DNA of 64,000 nucleotides from Corynebacterium hylobatis (lineage in GTDB: Bacteria > Actinomycetota > Actinomycetes > Mycobacteriales > Mycobacteriaceae): contig NZ_RXHJ01000007.1 in NCBI RefSeq assembly GCF_003955685.1, positions 124,001-188,000 of the forward strand, read 5' to 3'. The notes under the pieces were generated by a model. It did no database searches, was not told where the DNA came from, and saw only the letters and a program-made list of their open reading frames with translations. The translations under genes were made by a program, and so were the position numbers. Shown in pieces: positions 21,682 through 30,648 of this stretch (positions are counted from its first letter, which is position 1; each line of letters begins with the position of its first letter).

Positions 21682-22614
21682 CTAGAAGAACGTGGTGGTC
21701 CAGCCCAGCATGGAGCCGATGGTCTCCCAGCCCAGGACGGCGTCGATGGACAGGGCCACGAAGACCAGTGCCAGGTAGTTGTTCGAGAGGATGAACAGCT
21801 TGAGGGGCTTGACCTTTGTGCCCTTCTTCACGCCGTTGTGCAGCAGGATCGCCGAGATGAGGAAATAGGCGCCACCGGCCACGGCACCGGCCAGGTAGAT
21901 CCAGGAGGCGGCCGGGACGAGCAGCAGGGTGGTCAGCACGGTCGCCCACGTGTACCAGACGATCTGGCGGGTGACCTCGACGGGCTCACGGACCACCGGG
22001 AGCATCGGCACGCCGGCGTTCTTGTAGTCGTCGCGGTATTTCATGGCCAGGGCCCAGGTGTGCGGCGGGGTCCAGAAGAAGATGATGAGGAACAGCACGA
22101 TCGCCTGCCACCACTGGGCGGGCACGCCCTCAGGCAGGTTGTCGGTGATGACGGCCCAACCGACCATGACGGGCATGCAGCCGGCGGCACCGCCCCAGAT
22201 GACGTTCTGCCAGGTCCGGCGCTTGAGCCACTTGGTGTAGACGTAGACGTAGAACCAGTTCGTCAGCACGATGAAGAAGGCCGCGAGCCAGGAGCCGCAC
22301 AGCAGCCCCAGCCACAGCACCGACAGAACCAGCAGCGTCCACGCGAAGATGGTGGCGTTGCGGTTGGACACGGTGTGGCGGACCAGCGGACGGGCGCGGG
22401 TGCGGCCCATCTTGTGGTCGATGTCCGAGTCGGCGACCATGTTGAAGGTGTTCGCGGCGGCGGCGCCCATCCAGCCACCCACCAGGGTGAGCAGGATGAG
22501 GACGATGTTGTTCTCGCCGCGGTCGGCCTGCAGCATTGCGGGGATGGTGGCTACGAGGAGCAGCTCAATGACCCTCGGCTTCGTCAGCGCAATATAGGCC
22601 TTGATTGTCTCCAA
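21682..22614 (-). CDS. ctaB: CtaB: protoheme IX farnesyltransferase (heme O synthase)
   Basis: A 310-residue UbiA-family membrane prenyltransferase with about nine helices. The start [20 protein letters not shown] is typical. The first Asp-rich motif is [20 protein letters not shown] and the second is in [14 protein letters not shown]. It farnesylates heme B to heme O, the substrate of CtaA. I take the start as TTG 22614, because a full GGAGGA ribosome-binding site lies 8 nt upstream; an earlier TTG (22665) would add 17 residues without similarity to the family and lacks a site. The divergent neighbour is tkt. Confidence 0.93.
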   Translation of the reverse strand: METIKAYIALTKPRVIELLLVATIPAMLQADRGENNIVLILLTLVGGWMGAAAANTFNMVADSDIDHKMGRTRARPLVRHTVSNRNATIFAWTLLVLSVLWLGLLCGSWLAAFFIVLTNWFYVYVYTKWLKRRTWQNVIWGGAAGCMPVMVGWAVITDNLPEGVPAQWWQAIVLFLIIFFWTPPHTWALAMKYRDDYKNAGVPMLPVVREPVEVTRQIVWYTWATVLTTLLLVPAASWIYLAGAVAGGAYFLISAILLHNGVKKGTKVKPLKLFILSNNYLALVFVALSIDAVLGWETIGSMLGWTTTFF

Positions 22615-22934
22615 GGGAAAGTTCCTCCAACGGCAGGTGTGTGAAAAGACGGGGGCGCATCTCAAGGTGGCGCCTACCTGGACTGGTCGGGTGGGGCGGC
22701 GGAAAAGTTCCCGGCCGCGATAAACCTCGGGGATCCAGCCCTGCCATCCTAACGTCCACCTCCCCCAGCCTGATAATCCCCCACCAGGTCCGGAGAATCT
22801 TGTGTGGGCCGCAGCACCCCGGGAGACGTTGAGTCACTAAGGTGGTGGGTGCTGTGGCTGCCCGGCGCCTGCGTGCCGGATCGCACACCACCAGAACCCC
22901 CTTGACGATCAACTTTGAAGTGAGGAATCCGATC
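22615..22934. promoter_or_regulatory. 320-bp divergent promoter region between ctaB and tkt
   Basis: No gene is seen here. On the minus strand TAGGAT (22746-22751) is a -10 candidate for ctaB, giving a leader of about 125 nt that ends with GGAGGA before the TTG start. On the plus strand TAAGGT (22838-22843) is a -10 candidate for the pentose phosphate operon, with a leader of about 85 nt and GAGGA 8 nt before GTG 22935. No operator could be assigned; short open frames in the leaders lack family resemblance. Confidence 0.5.
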
Positions 22935-25034
22935 GTGACCCTGTCGCCCGACCTGCAGGCCCTGACGGAGCGCCGTTACCCCACCGACTGGACCGAGACT
23001 GACACCCGCGCGGTGGACACCGTCCGCGTCCTGGCCGCCGACGCGGTCCAGAACTGCGGCTCCGGCCATCCGGGTACCGCGATGTCCCTGGCGCCGTTGG
23101 CCTACACCCTCTACCAGCGGGTTCTGGACCATGACCCCAACGACACCGACTGGATCGGCCGCGACCATTTCGTCCTGTCCTGCGGTCACACCTCGTTGAC
23201 CCAGTACATCCAGCTCTACCTCGGCGGCTTCGGCCTCGAGATGGATGACCTGAAGGCACTGCGCTCCTGGGACTCCCAGACCCCGGGCCACCCCGAGGTC
23301 CACCACACCCGTGGCGTGGAGATCACCACCGGCCCGCTGGGTCAGGGCCTGGCCTCCGCCGTCGGCATGGCCATGGCCGCCCGCCGTGAGCGCGGCCTCT
23401 TCGACCCGGAGACCCCGGCCGGCGAGTCCCCCTTCGACCACTTCATCTACGTCATCGCCTCCGACGGTGACCTCCAGGAGGGTGTCACCGCTGAGGCCTC
23501 CTCCCTGGCCGGCACCCAGCAGCTGGGCAACCTCATCGTCTTCTGGGACGACAACCGCATCTCCATCGAGGATGACACCCAGATCGCCTTCACCGAGGAC
23601 GTCGTCGCCCGCTACGCCGCCTACGGCTGGCAGACCATCGAGATCGAGGGCGGCGAGGACGTCGCGGCCATCGAGGCCGCCGTGGTCGCCGCCAAGGCCG
23701 AGACGGAGCGCCCGACCTTCATCCGTCTGCGCACCGTCATCGCCCACCCGGCCCCCAACGCCCAGAACACCGGCGCCTCCCACGGCGCAGCCCTCGGTGC
23801 GGAGGAGGTCGCCGCGACCAAGGAGATCCTGGGCTTCGACCCGGCAGCCCACTTCCACATCGACGATGAGGTCCTCGCCCACACCCGCAAGCTGGGTGAG
23901 CGCAGTGCACGCAAGCGCGCCGAGTGGCAGCCGAAGTTCGACGCCTGGGCCGAGGCCAACCCGGAGGCCAAGGCACTGCTCGACCGCGCCACCGCCCGCG
24001 AGCTGCCCGAGGGCCTGGCCGAGGCCATGCCGAGCTGGGACGCCGACGCCAAGGGCGTGGCCACCCGCAAGGCCTCCGAGGCCGCACTGCAGATCCTGGG
24101 TGAGCAGATGCCGGAGCTGTGGGGTGGTTCCGCCGACCTGGCCGGCTCCAACAACACCGTGATCAAGGGCTCGCCCTCCTTCGGCCCGGAGCACATCTCC
24201 ACCGACACCTGGTCCGCCGAGCCCTACGGCCGCAACCTGCACTTCGGTATCCGTGAGCACGCCATGGGCTCCATCCTCAACGGCATGGCCCTGCACGGCC
24301 CGACCCGCCCCTACGGCGGCACCTTCCTCATCTTCTCCGACTACATGCGCCCGGCCGTCCGCCTGGGTGCCCTGATGAAATCCGACGTCTACTACGTGTG
24401 GACCCACGACTCCATCGGCCTCGGCGAGGACGGCCCGACCCACCAGCCGGTGGAGACCCTGGCCGCGCTGCGTGCCATCCCGGGCCTGTCCATCATCCGC
24501 CCGGCCGACGCCAACGAGACCGCCCAGGCCTGGGCCGCCGCGCTCGAGTACCGCGAGTCCCCCAAGGGGCTGGCCCTGACCCGCCAGAACGTCCCGGTGC
24601 TGGAGGGCACGAAGGAGAAGGCCGCCGAGGGTGTCCGCCGCGGCGGCTACATCCTGGTCGAGGGCTCGAAGGAGACCCCGGACGTCATCCTCATGGCCAC
24701 CGGTTCCGAGGTCCAGCTGGCTGTCGAGGCCGCGAAGACCCTGGAGGCCGAGGGTGTCGCCGCCCGCGTCGTCTCCATGCCGTGTGTCGAGTGGTTCCTG
24801 GAGCAGGACGCCGCCTACATCGAGTCGGTCCTGCCCACCGCCGTCACCGCACGTGTCTCCGTCGAGGCCGGCATCGCGATGCCGTGGCACCGTTTCACCG
24901 GCACCGCCGGCCGCAACGTCTCCCTCGAGCACTTCGGTGCCTCCGCCCCCTTCCAGAAGCTCTTCGAGGAGTTCGGCATCACCGCCGACGCCGTGGTCGA
25001 GGCCTCCCGCGAGTCCATCGCCGCCGCCCAGTAG
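22935..25034 (+). CDS. tkt: Tkt: transketolase
   Basis: A 699-residue thiamine-diphosphate enzyme of the non-oxidative pentose phosphate pathway. The cofactor motif begins [19 protein letters not shown] and ends [14 protein letters not shown], the catalytic His lies in [20 protein letters not shown], and the pyrimidine domain has [15 protein letters not shown] with the catalytic Glu and [21 protein letters not shown] 22935 is chosen for its GAGGA site and because the 31 upstream codons have no family similarity. It is the first gene of a tkt-tal-zwf-opcA-pgl operon, which lets oxidative and non-oxidative branches be expressed together. Confidence 0.97.
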   Translation: MTLSPDLQALTERRYPTDWTETDTRAVDTVRVLAADAVQNCGSGHPGTAMSLAPLAYTLYQRVLDHDPNDTDWIGRDHFVLSCGHTSLTQYIQLYLGGFGLEMDDLKALRSWDSQTPGHPEVHHTRGVEITTGPLGQGLASAVGMAMAARRERGLFDPETPAGESPFDHFIYVIASDGDLQEGVTAEASSLAGTQQLGNLIVFWDDNRISIEDDTQIAFTEDVVARYAAYGWQTIEIEGGEDVAAIEAAVVAAKAETERPTFIRLRTVIAHPAPNAQNTGASHGAALGAEEVAATKEILGFDPAAHFHIDDEVLAHTRKLGERSARKRAEWQPKFDAWAEANPEAKALLDRATARELPEGLAEAMPSWDADAKGVATRKASEAALQILGEQMPELWGGSADLAGSNNTVIKGSPSFGPEHISTDTWSAEPYGRNLHFGIREHAMGSILNGMALHGPTRPYGGTFLIFSDYMRPAVRLGALMKSDVYYVWTHDSIGLGEDGPTHQPVETLAALRAIPGLSIIRPADANETAQAWAAALEYRESPKGLALTRQNVPVLEGTKEKAAEGVRRGGYILVEGSKETPDVILMATGSEVQLAVEAAKTLEAEGVAARVVSMPCVEWFLEQDAAYIESVLPTAVTARVSVEAGIAMPWHRFTGTAGRNVSLEHFGASAPFQKLFEEFGITADAVVEASRESIAAAQ

Positions 25035-25068
25035 CCGTACATCCGACCTTCAAGTAAAGGACACAACC

Positions 25069-26148
25069 ATGACCCACATTGACGAGCTCGCCTCGCTGGG
25101 CACGTCCACCTGGCTGGACGACCTCTCCCGCGAGCGTCTCACCTCCGGCAACCTGCAGGAGGTCATCGACAACAAGTCCATCGTCGGCGTGACCACCAAC
25201 CCGTCCATCTTCGCCGCCGCCATGAGCGCCGGCGACGCCTACGACGAGCAGATCGCCGCCCTCCGCGAGGCCGGCGCCGCCGTCGACGAGGCCGTCTACG
25301 CCATGACCGTCGACGACGTCCGTGACGCCTGCGACATCTTCCTGCCCATCTACGAGGCCACCGACGGCCGGGACGGGCGCGTCTCCATCGAGGTGGACCC
25401 ACGTATCTCCGCCGATCACGATGCCACCATCGCGCAGGCCCGCCAGCTGTGGAAGCGCGTCGACCGCCCGAACGTCATGATCAAGATCCCGGCGACCTCC
25501 GAGTCGATCCCGGCGATCACCGACGCCCTGGCTGAAGGCATCTCCGTCAACGTCACCCTCATCTTCTCTGTGGCCCGCTACCGCGAGGTCATCGCCGCCT
25601 ACCGCACCGGTGTGCAGCGCGCCGCCGCAGCCGGCCATGACGTATCGCAGATCCGCTCCGTGGCCTCCTTCTTCGTCTCGCGTCTCGACGTCGAGATCGA
25701 CCGCCGTCTCGAGGAGATCGGCTCCGAGGAGGCCCTGGCCCTGCGCGGTAAGGTCGGCATCGCCAACGCCCGCCGCGCCTACGCCGTCTTCCAGGAGATC
25801 GGGGAGAAGGACCTCCCCGAGGGTGCACATGTCCAGCGCCCCCTGTGGGCCTCGACCGGTGTGAAGAACCCGGACTACCCGGCCACCCTCTATGTCACTG
25901 AGCTGGCCGGCCCGGAGACCGTCAACACCATGCCGGAGCCCACCATCGACGCCGTCCTCGAGCAGGGCGGACTCCACGGTGACACCCTCAGCGGTACCGC
26001 CGAGGAGGCGCAGGCCGTCTTCGAGCAGCTCGTCGCCGTGGGCATCGACCTGGATGACGTGTTCGAGGTGCTGGAGCGGGAGGGCGTCGAGAAGTTCGTG
26101 GCCTCCTGGTCCGAGCTCCTGGATTCGATGGCCACCCAGCTGCAGTAA
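25069..26148 (+). CDS. tal: Tal: transaldolase
   Basis: A 359-residue class I transaldolase of the actinobacterial (TalAB subtype 2) kind. The Schiff-base lysine is in [20 protein letters not shown], and the N-terminus has [19 protein letters not shown] with the [13 protein letters not shown] strand carrying the conserved Asp/Asn pair. [20 protein letters not shown] is the C-terminal substrate region. ATG 25069 is preceded by AAAGGA. It lies 34 bp after tkt. It exchanges C3 units between sugar phosphates together with transketolase. Confidence 0.96.
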   Translation: MTHIDELASLGTSTWLDDLSRERLTSGNLQEVIDNKSIVGVTTNPSIFAAAMSAGDAYDEQIAALREAGAAVDEAVYAMTVDDVRDACDIFLPIYEATDGRDGRVSIEVDPRISADHDATIAQARQLWKRVDRPNVMIKIPATSESIPAITDALAEGISVNVTLIFSVARYREVIAAYRTGVQRAAAAGHDVSQIRSVASFFVSRLDVEIDRRLEEIGSEEALALRGKVGIANARRAYAVFQEIGEKDLPEGAHVQRPLWASTGVKNPDYPATLYVTELAGPETVNTMPEPTIDAVLEQGGLHGDTLSGTAEEAQAVFEQLVAVGIDLDDVFEVLEREGVEKFVASWSELLDSMATQLQ

Positions 26149-26187
26149 CACCCGGCACCCTCCCCACCGAAAAGGAAGAGAACGCGC

Positions 26188-27732
26188 ATGCCCCTGCCCG
26201 TGACCGACACTGATGCCTGGGTCAACCCGCTCCGCAGCACCGAGGACAAACGGCTGCCCCGGATCGCCGGCCCCTCCGGCATGGTGATCTTCGGCGTCAC
26301 CGGTGACCTGGCCCGCAAGAAACTGCTCCCGGCCATCTATGACCTGGCCGGCCGTGGTCTCCTGCCCGCCGGATTCACCCTCATCGGTTTCGGGCGGCGT
26401 GCCTGGACGAAGCCCGAGTTCGAGGCCTACGTCCGTGAGGCCGTCGAAGCGGGTGCGCGTACCCGCTTCCGCGAGCACGTCTGGGAACGGCTGGCGGAGG
26501 GCATGCACTTCGTCGAGGGTAATTTCGACGACGACGGTTTCGACCGGTTGGCGGCCATGCTCTCCGAGATGGATGCCACCCGCGGTACCGCCGGTAACTG
26601 GGCGTTCTACCTGTCGGTGCCACCGGACTACTTCTCCGATGTCTGCCACCAGCTGCAGCGCTCCGGACTCGCGGAAGCCGGGGAGCAGTCCTGGCGGCGG
26701 GTGATCATCGAGAAGCCCTTCGGCCACGACCAGGCCACCGCGCGCGAGCTCAACCAGGTGGTCAACTCCGTCTTCCCGGAGGAGTCGGTGTTCCGCATCG
26801 ACCACTACCTGGGCAAGGAGACGGTGCAGAACATCCTGGCGCTGCGCTTCGCCAACCAGCTCTTCGACCCGCTGTGGAACGCGCACTACGTCGACCACGT
26901 GCAGATCACCATGGCCGAGGACATCGGCCTCGGTGGGCGCGCCGGCTACTACGACGGTATCGGCGCCGCCCGCGACGTCATGCAGAACCACCTCCTCCAG
27001 CTGTTGGCCCTCGTCGCCATGGAGGAGCCGGTCTCCTTCGACCCGACGGAACTGCAGGACGAGAAGGTCAAGGTGCTGCGCGCCACGAAACCCGCCTACC
27101 CGCTGAACCGGACCACGGCACGTGGCCAGTACGCCGCCGGCTGGCAGGGCTCCCACAAGGTCCGCGGCCTGCGGGAGGAGGAGGGCTTCGATCCCGAGTC
27201 CATCACCGAGACCTACGCGGCCTGCACCCTGGAGATCAACTCCCGCCGCTGGGCGGGCGTGCCCTTCTACCTGCGGACCGGGAAGCGTCTGGGCCGCCGC
27301 GTCACGGAGATCGCCCTGGTGTTCAAGGAGGCCCCGCACCAGCCCTTCCTCGAGGGGCAGACCTCCTCGCTGGGCAAGAACGCCATCGTCATCCGCGTCC
27401 AGCCGGACGAGGGTGTGCTCATGCGCTTCGGCTCCAAGGTACCCGGCTCCGCGATGGAGGTGCGTGACGTGAACATGGACTTCTCCTATGCGGAGGCCTT
27501 CACCGAGGAATCCCCGGAGGCATACGAACGCCTCATCCTGGATGCACTGCTCGACGAGTCCAGCCTCTTCCCCACCAACGAGGAGGTCGAACTGTCCTGG
27601 GCGATCCTCGACCCGATCCTGGATTACTGGGCGGAGAGCGGGCAGCCGGAGGAGTACGAGTCCGGTACCTGGGGTCCGGTCAGCGCCGACCGGGTGCTCG
27701 AACGTACCGGCCGTGCCTGGCGCCGTCCCTAG
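26188..27732 (+). CDS. zwf: Zwf: glucose-6-phosphate 1-dehydrogenase
   Basis: A 514-residue enzyme that oxidises glucose 6-phosphate and makes NADPH. The Rossmann motif is MVIFGVTGDLARKKLLPAIY (about 32-51), and the active site RIDHYLGKETVQNILALRF carries the substrate Lys and the catalytic His region. YYDGIGAARDVMQNHLLQLL and RWAGVPFYLRTGKRL are conserved downstream blocks. ATG 26188 is preceded by AAAAGGAAGAG; the start lies 39 bp after tal. In corynebacteria Zwf acts with OpcA, encoded next. Confidence 0.97.
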   Translation: MPLPVTDTDAWVNPLRSTEDKRLPRIAGPSGMVIFGVTGDLARKKLLPAIYDLAGRGLLPAGFTLIGFGRRAWTKPEFEAYVREAVEAGARTRFREHVWERLAEGMHFVEGNFDDDGFDRLAAMLSEMDATRGTAGNWAFYLSVPPDYFSDVCHQLQRSGLAEAGEQSWRRVIIEKPFGHDQATARELNQVVNSVFPEESVFRIDHYLGKETVQNILALRFANQLFDPLWNAHYVDHVQITMAEDIGLGGRAGYYDGIGAARDVMQNHLLQLLALVAMEEPVSFDPTELQDEKVKVLRATKPAYPLNRTTARGQYAAGWQGSHKVRGLREEEGFDPESITETYAACTLEINSRRWAGVPFYLRTGKRLGRRVTEIALVFKEAPHQPFLEGQTSSLGKNAIVIRVQPDEGVLMRFGSKVPGSAMEVRDVNMDFSYAEAFTEESPEAYERLILDALLDESSLFPTNEEVELSWAILDPILDYWAESGQPEEYESGTWGPVSADRVLERTGRAWRRP

Positions 27733-27753
27733 AAGATCCGAGAAAGGCCGTAC

Positions 27754-28680
27754 ATGATCATCACCCTGCCGGACACCGACACCCGCAACATCGCCACCAG
27801 TCTGCTCGAGGCCCGGGAGAACTACTCCCAGACCACCGGGCGGGTGCTCACCCTCATCGTCGTCGCCGCGCTCGACGACGACGTCGACCACATCATCTCC
27901 GTCACCCGTGACGCCTCCCACGAACACCCCGCCCGCGTGCTGGTGCTGCTCACCGGCAGTGGTGAGGGGAAACCGCATCTCGACGCCGAGGTACGCGTCG
28001 GCGGTCACGCCGGTGCCTCGGAAATGGTCATCATGCGCATCAACGGCGAGATGGTCGACCATCTCGCGGCAGTGGTCACCCCCCTGCTGCTGCCCGACAC
28101 CCCCGTCGTCGCGTGGTGGCCGACCACCGCCCCCGACAACCCCTCGGCCCACCCGGTGGGCCGGCTCGCCCAGCGCCGGATCACCAACGCCGATTACTGC
28201 GCCACCGACGACATCCTCTCGCAGATGAGCCGCTCCTACGCCCCCGGTGACTCGGACGTGGTGTGGTCGAAGATCACCGGCTGGCGCGGCATCGTCGTCT
28301 CCGCCCTCGACCGCCACCCGCAGGAGGCCGTCGAGTCCGCCACCCTCATCGGCCCGGCCCACGAACCCTCGATCGACATCGCGGCCGGCTGGCTCGCCGA
28401 CCGCCTCGGGGTGCCCGTCGCCCGCGTGGTGTGCGCCCCCGGTGACGATCACCGTCTCTTCCCAATCCGTTCCCTGCGTTTCGACCGGGCCTCCGGGCCG
28501 CTCACCGTCGAGGTGGTCGACCACCGCACCATCCGCGTGCAGCTGCCCGGCAACCCCGAGTCCCTCGTCGCGATGAACGCCCGTTCCGACGCCGACTGCA
28601 TCGCCGAGGAACTGCGCCACCTCGACCCCGATCTCGCCTACGCCAATGCCCTGCGCGGCCTCAGCCGCGTCGCGCACTGA
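27754..28680 (+). CDS. opcA: OpcA: glucose-6-phosphate dehydrogenase assembly/allosteric subunit
   Basis: A 308-residue actinobacterial and cyanobacterial OpcA, needed for full activity of Zwf. The N-terminus has TLIVVAALDDDVDHIISVTR; the conserved core is DTPVVAWWPTTAPDNPSAHP followed by GRLAQRRITNAD. The C-terminal part has ESATLIGPAHEPSIDIAAGW. No catalytic motif is known in the family. ATG 27754 follows zwf by 21 bp with a GAGAAAGG site. Confidence 0.94.
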   Translation: MIITLPDTDTRNIATSLLEARENYSQTTGRVLTLIVVAALDDDVDHIISVTRDASHEHPARVLVLLTGSGEGKPHLDAEVRVGGHAGASEMVIMRINGEMVDHLAAVVTPLLLPDTPVVAWWPTTAPDNPSAHPVGRLAQRRITNADYCATDDILSQMSRSYAPGDSDVVWSKITGWRGIVVSALDRHPQEAVESATLIGPAHEPSIDIAAGWLADRLGVPVARVVCAPGDDHRLFPIRSLRFDRASGPLTVEVVDHRTIRVQLPGNPESLVAMNARSDADCIAEELRHLDPDLAYANALRGLSRVAH

Positions 28681-28697
28681 CCCCAGTGAAGGAAAAC

Positions 28698-29438
28698 ATG
28701 GTCTCCCTCCGTCGTCCCGACACCCTGTCCACCCTCATCGACCAGGCCGCAACCTCGTTCATCGACGTCATCACCTCTGTCCAGGCCACCGGCCGCAGCC
28801 GCCACCGTGACGGCACCGCCCGGATCGTGCTCACCGGCGGCGGCGCCGGCATCGGCCTGCTGGAGCGCGTCCGGGTCCTGGAGGCCGAGGACCCCAGGAT
28901 CGACTGGTCGCATGTCCACGTCTTCTTCGGAGACGAACGCAATGTGCCCGTCACCCACGCCGATTCCAACGAGGGGCAGGCCCGGCAGGCGCTGCTCGAC
29001 CACGTGGACATCCCCGAGGAGAACATCCACGGTTACGGCCTGGGTCAGGTCGCCATGTGGGAGGCGGCCGACAACTACCAGGCGGTACTCAACGAGGTGG
29101 CCCCGCAGGGCTTCGACCTCCACCTGCTGGGGATGGGCCATGAGGGCCACATCAACTCACTGTTCCCCCACACCGAGGCCGTCCGGGAATCGGAACGGCT
29201 GGTCATCGCGATCACGGACTCCCCCAAGCCGCCGGCTGAGCGGGTCACCCTGACGCTGCCGGCCATCCACCGCGCCGACCAGGTCTGGCTGCTGGTCGCC
29301 GGGGCGGAGAAGGCGGAGGCTGCGGCGCACGTCCTCGCCGGTTCCGATCCGGCCGCCTGGCCTGCCGCCGGGGCGCGCGGCAATGACGACACCGTCCTGT
29401 ACGTCACCGACGACGCCGCAACCGACCTGGACCGGTGA
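28698..29438 (+). CDS. pgl: Pgl (DevB): 6-phosphogluconolactonase
   Basis: A 246-residue lactonase of the NagB/DevB family, hydrolysing 6-phosphogluconolactone made by Zwf. LTGGGAGIGLLERV is the phosphate-binding loop, HVHVFFGDERNVPVTHADSN the catalytic block with Asp-Glu-Arg, and HLLGMGHEGHINSLFP carries the catalytic His. ATG 28698 is preferred to GTG 28686, because AAGGA lies 5 nt before it. It is the last gene of the metabolic part of the operon; the stop overlaps the next start as TGATG. Confidence 0.95.
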   Translation: MVSLRRPDTLSTLIDQAATSFIDVITSVQATGRSRHRDGTARIVLTGGGAGIGLLERVRVLEAEDPRIDWSHVHVFFGDERNVPVTHADSNEGQARQALLDHVDIPEENIHGYGLGQVAMWEAADNYQAVLNEVAPQGFDLHLLGMGHEGHINSLFPHTEAVRESERLVIAITDSPKPPAERVTLTLPAIHRADQVWLLVAGAEKAEAAAHVLAGSDPAAWPAAGARGNDDTVLYVTDDAATDLDR

Positions 29439-30355
29439 TGCCCGGCCGCCTGCCCTCCTGGCGTGACTACGCCGCCTTTCTCCCGGAAGGCAGGCGGAGG
29501 CAGGTCGCTGCGCCGACCACGCAACGGTGGATGTGGCGCGGCCATGATGTCCGCATCCTGCGCCGCGGTGCGGGGCAGGCACCGGTCCGGGTGCTGCTGG
29601 TCCACGGGGGCGGTGGGCACGCCGAGGCGCTGTGGCCGCTGGCCTCCCTCATCCGGGCCGACGTCGCCGATCTTGCCGCGGTGGATCTGCCTCTCTACGG
29701 CTCCACTCTCCCGGCGGATCCGGCTGCGGTGCGTTACGACGACTGGGTGGGTCTGCTTGTCGACTTCATCGCGACGGAGGACGACGGCCGCCCGCTGGTG
29801 CTGCTCGGCGCGAGTATGGGCGGGCTGTTGTCCGTGGAGACCGCGGAACGCTCAGGCCGGGTCGCCGCGGCGGTGGTCACCTGCCTGTTGGACCCCGCAG
29901 ACTGGCGGGCCCGTCTGGCCATGGCCCGCTTCGGTCTCCTGGGTGTGCTGGGGGCGGCGCTCCCGCGCCGACTCCCCGGCCCGCTGGCCCACCGGCTGAT
30001 CCCCATGAACTGGGTGGCCGACCTCGGTGCCATGAGCCGCGACCCGGGACTCACCTGGTTGTGCGCGACGGATCCCCGCGGCGGTGGTGTGCAGGTACCG
30101 GTGGATTTCCTCGCCTCATACCTCCGCTACCCCCACACCCGACCCGAACAGGTGGAGACGCCGGTCCTGCTGGCGCATCCGGCCAGGGATGACTGGACGC
30201 CGGCGGAGATCAGCGTCCGGTGGCTGCGGCGCAGTCCCGCGCAGGCCGGGATCCGGCTGCTGGCGGAATGCGGTCACTTCCCGGTGGAGGAACCGGGCCT
30301 GGGCCACCTCATCGAGGAGGTCGAGCAGACCTGCCTCGGCCTCGTGGCTGACTAG
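29438..30355 (+). CDS. Alpha/beta hydrolase
   Basis: A 305-residue alpha/beta hydrolase. VLLVHGGGGHAEALWPLASL supplies the oxyanion-hole His-Gly, LLGASMGGLLSVE the nucleophile elbow (Ser about 129), LAHPARDDWTP the acid region, and AECGHFPVEEPG the catalytic His near the C-terminus. No signal peptide. The substrate is unknown. The start overlaps the pgl stop as TGATG (ATG 29438, or GTG 29435 one codon earlier), so it is translationally coupled to the pentose phosphate operon, though a link to that pathway is not established. The stop overlaps that of secG in CTAG. Confidence 0.82.
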   Translation: MPGRLPSWRDYAAFLPEGRRRQVAAPTTQRWMWRGHDVRILRRGAGQAPVRVLLVHGGGGHAEALWPLASLIRADVADLAAVDLPLYGSTLPADPAAVRYDDWVGLLVDFIATEDDGRPLVLLGASMGGLLSVETAERSGRVAAAVVTCLLDPADWRARLAMARFGLLGVLGAALPRRLPGPLAHRLIPMNWVADLGAMSRDPGLTWLCATDPRGGGVQVPVDFLASYLRYPHTRPEQVETPVLLAHPARDDWTPAEISVRWLRRSPAQAGIRLLAECGHFPVEEPGLGHLIEEVEQTCLGLVAD

Positions 30356-30588
30356 CCGCCGTAGGCCTGGATGAGGTTGAGGGCGATGATGCAGACGATC
30401 CAGATGATCGCCATGAAGATGGTGTAACGGTCGAGGTTCTTCTCGACGATCGTCGAACCCGACAGGTTCGACTGCACGCCACCACCGAAGAGGCTGGACA
30501 GGCCGCCGCCCTTGCCCTTGTGCAGCAGCACGAACACCGTGACGAGCACGGCGGAGAGCACGAGGATGATCTGGAGCGCAAGGGTCAT
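30352..30588 (-). CDS. secG: SecG: preprotein translocase subunit
   Basis: A 78-residue membrane protein with two helices (LALQIILVLSAVLVTVFVLL and FMAIIWIVCIIALNLI) joined by the SecG loop HKGKGGGLSSLFGGGVQSNL. It associates with SecYE in the plasma membrane and eases preprotein translocation. It follows ppc, as in C. glutamicum and other actinobacteria. A -10 candidate TAGACT (30635-30640) and an AAAGGA site suggest expression independent of ppc. Confidence 0.95.
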   Translation of the reverse strand: MTLALQIILVLSAVLVTVFVLLHKGKGGGLSSLFGGGVQSNLSGSTIVEKNLDRYTIFMAIIWIVCIIALNLIQAYGG

Positions 30589-30634
30589 GGTGCTTGGTGG
30601 TCCTTTGAGGGGTCGGCGGGTGAAACTCCTGGAC

Positions 30635-30640
30635 AGTCTA
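30635..30640 (-). promoter_or_regulatory. -10 box TAGACT, candidate secG promoter
   Basis: Minus-strand TAGACT lies in the 60-bp gap between ppc and secG. It would give a leader of about 40 nt that includes the AAAGGA ribosome-binding site. Confidence 0.4.
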
Positions 30641-30648
30641 CATCAGGA

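Noticed and set aside
24979..28677. Open frame of about 1,230 codons antisense to tkt-tal-zwf-opcA
   Set aside because: High-GC coding sequence gives long open antisense frames. The protein is His/Asp/Gly/Val-rich with no domain, and the plus-strand genes are certain.
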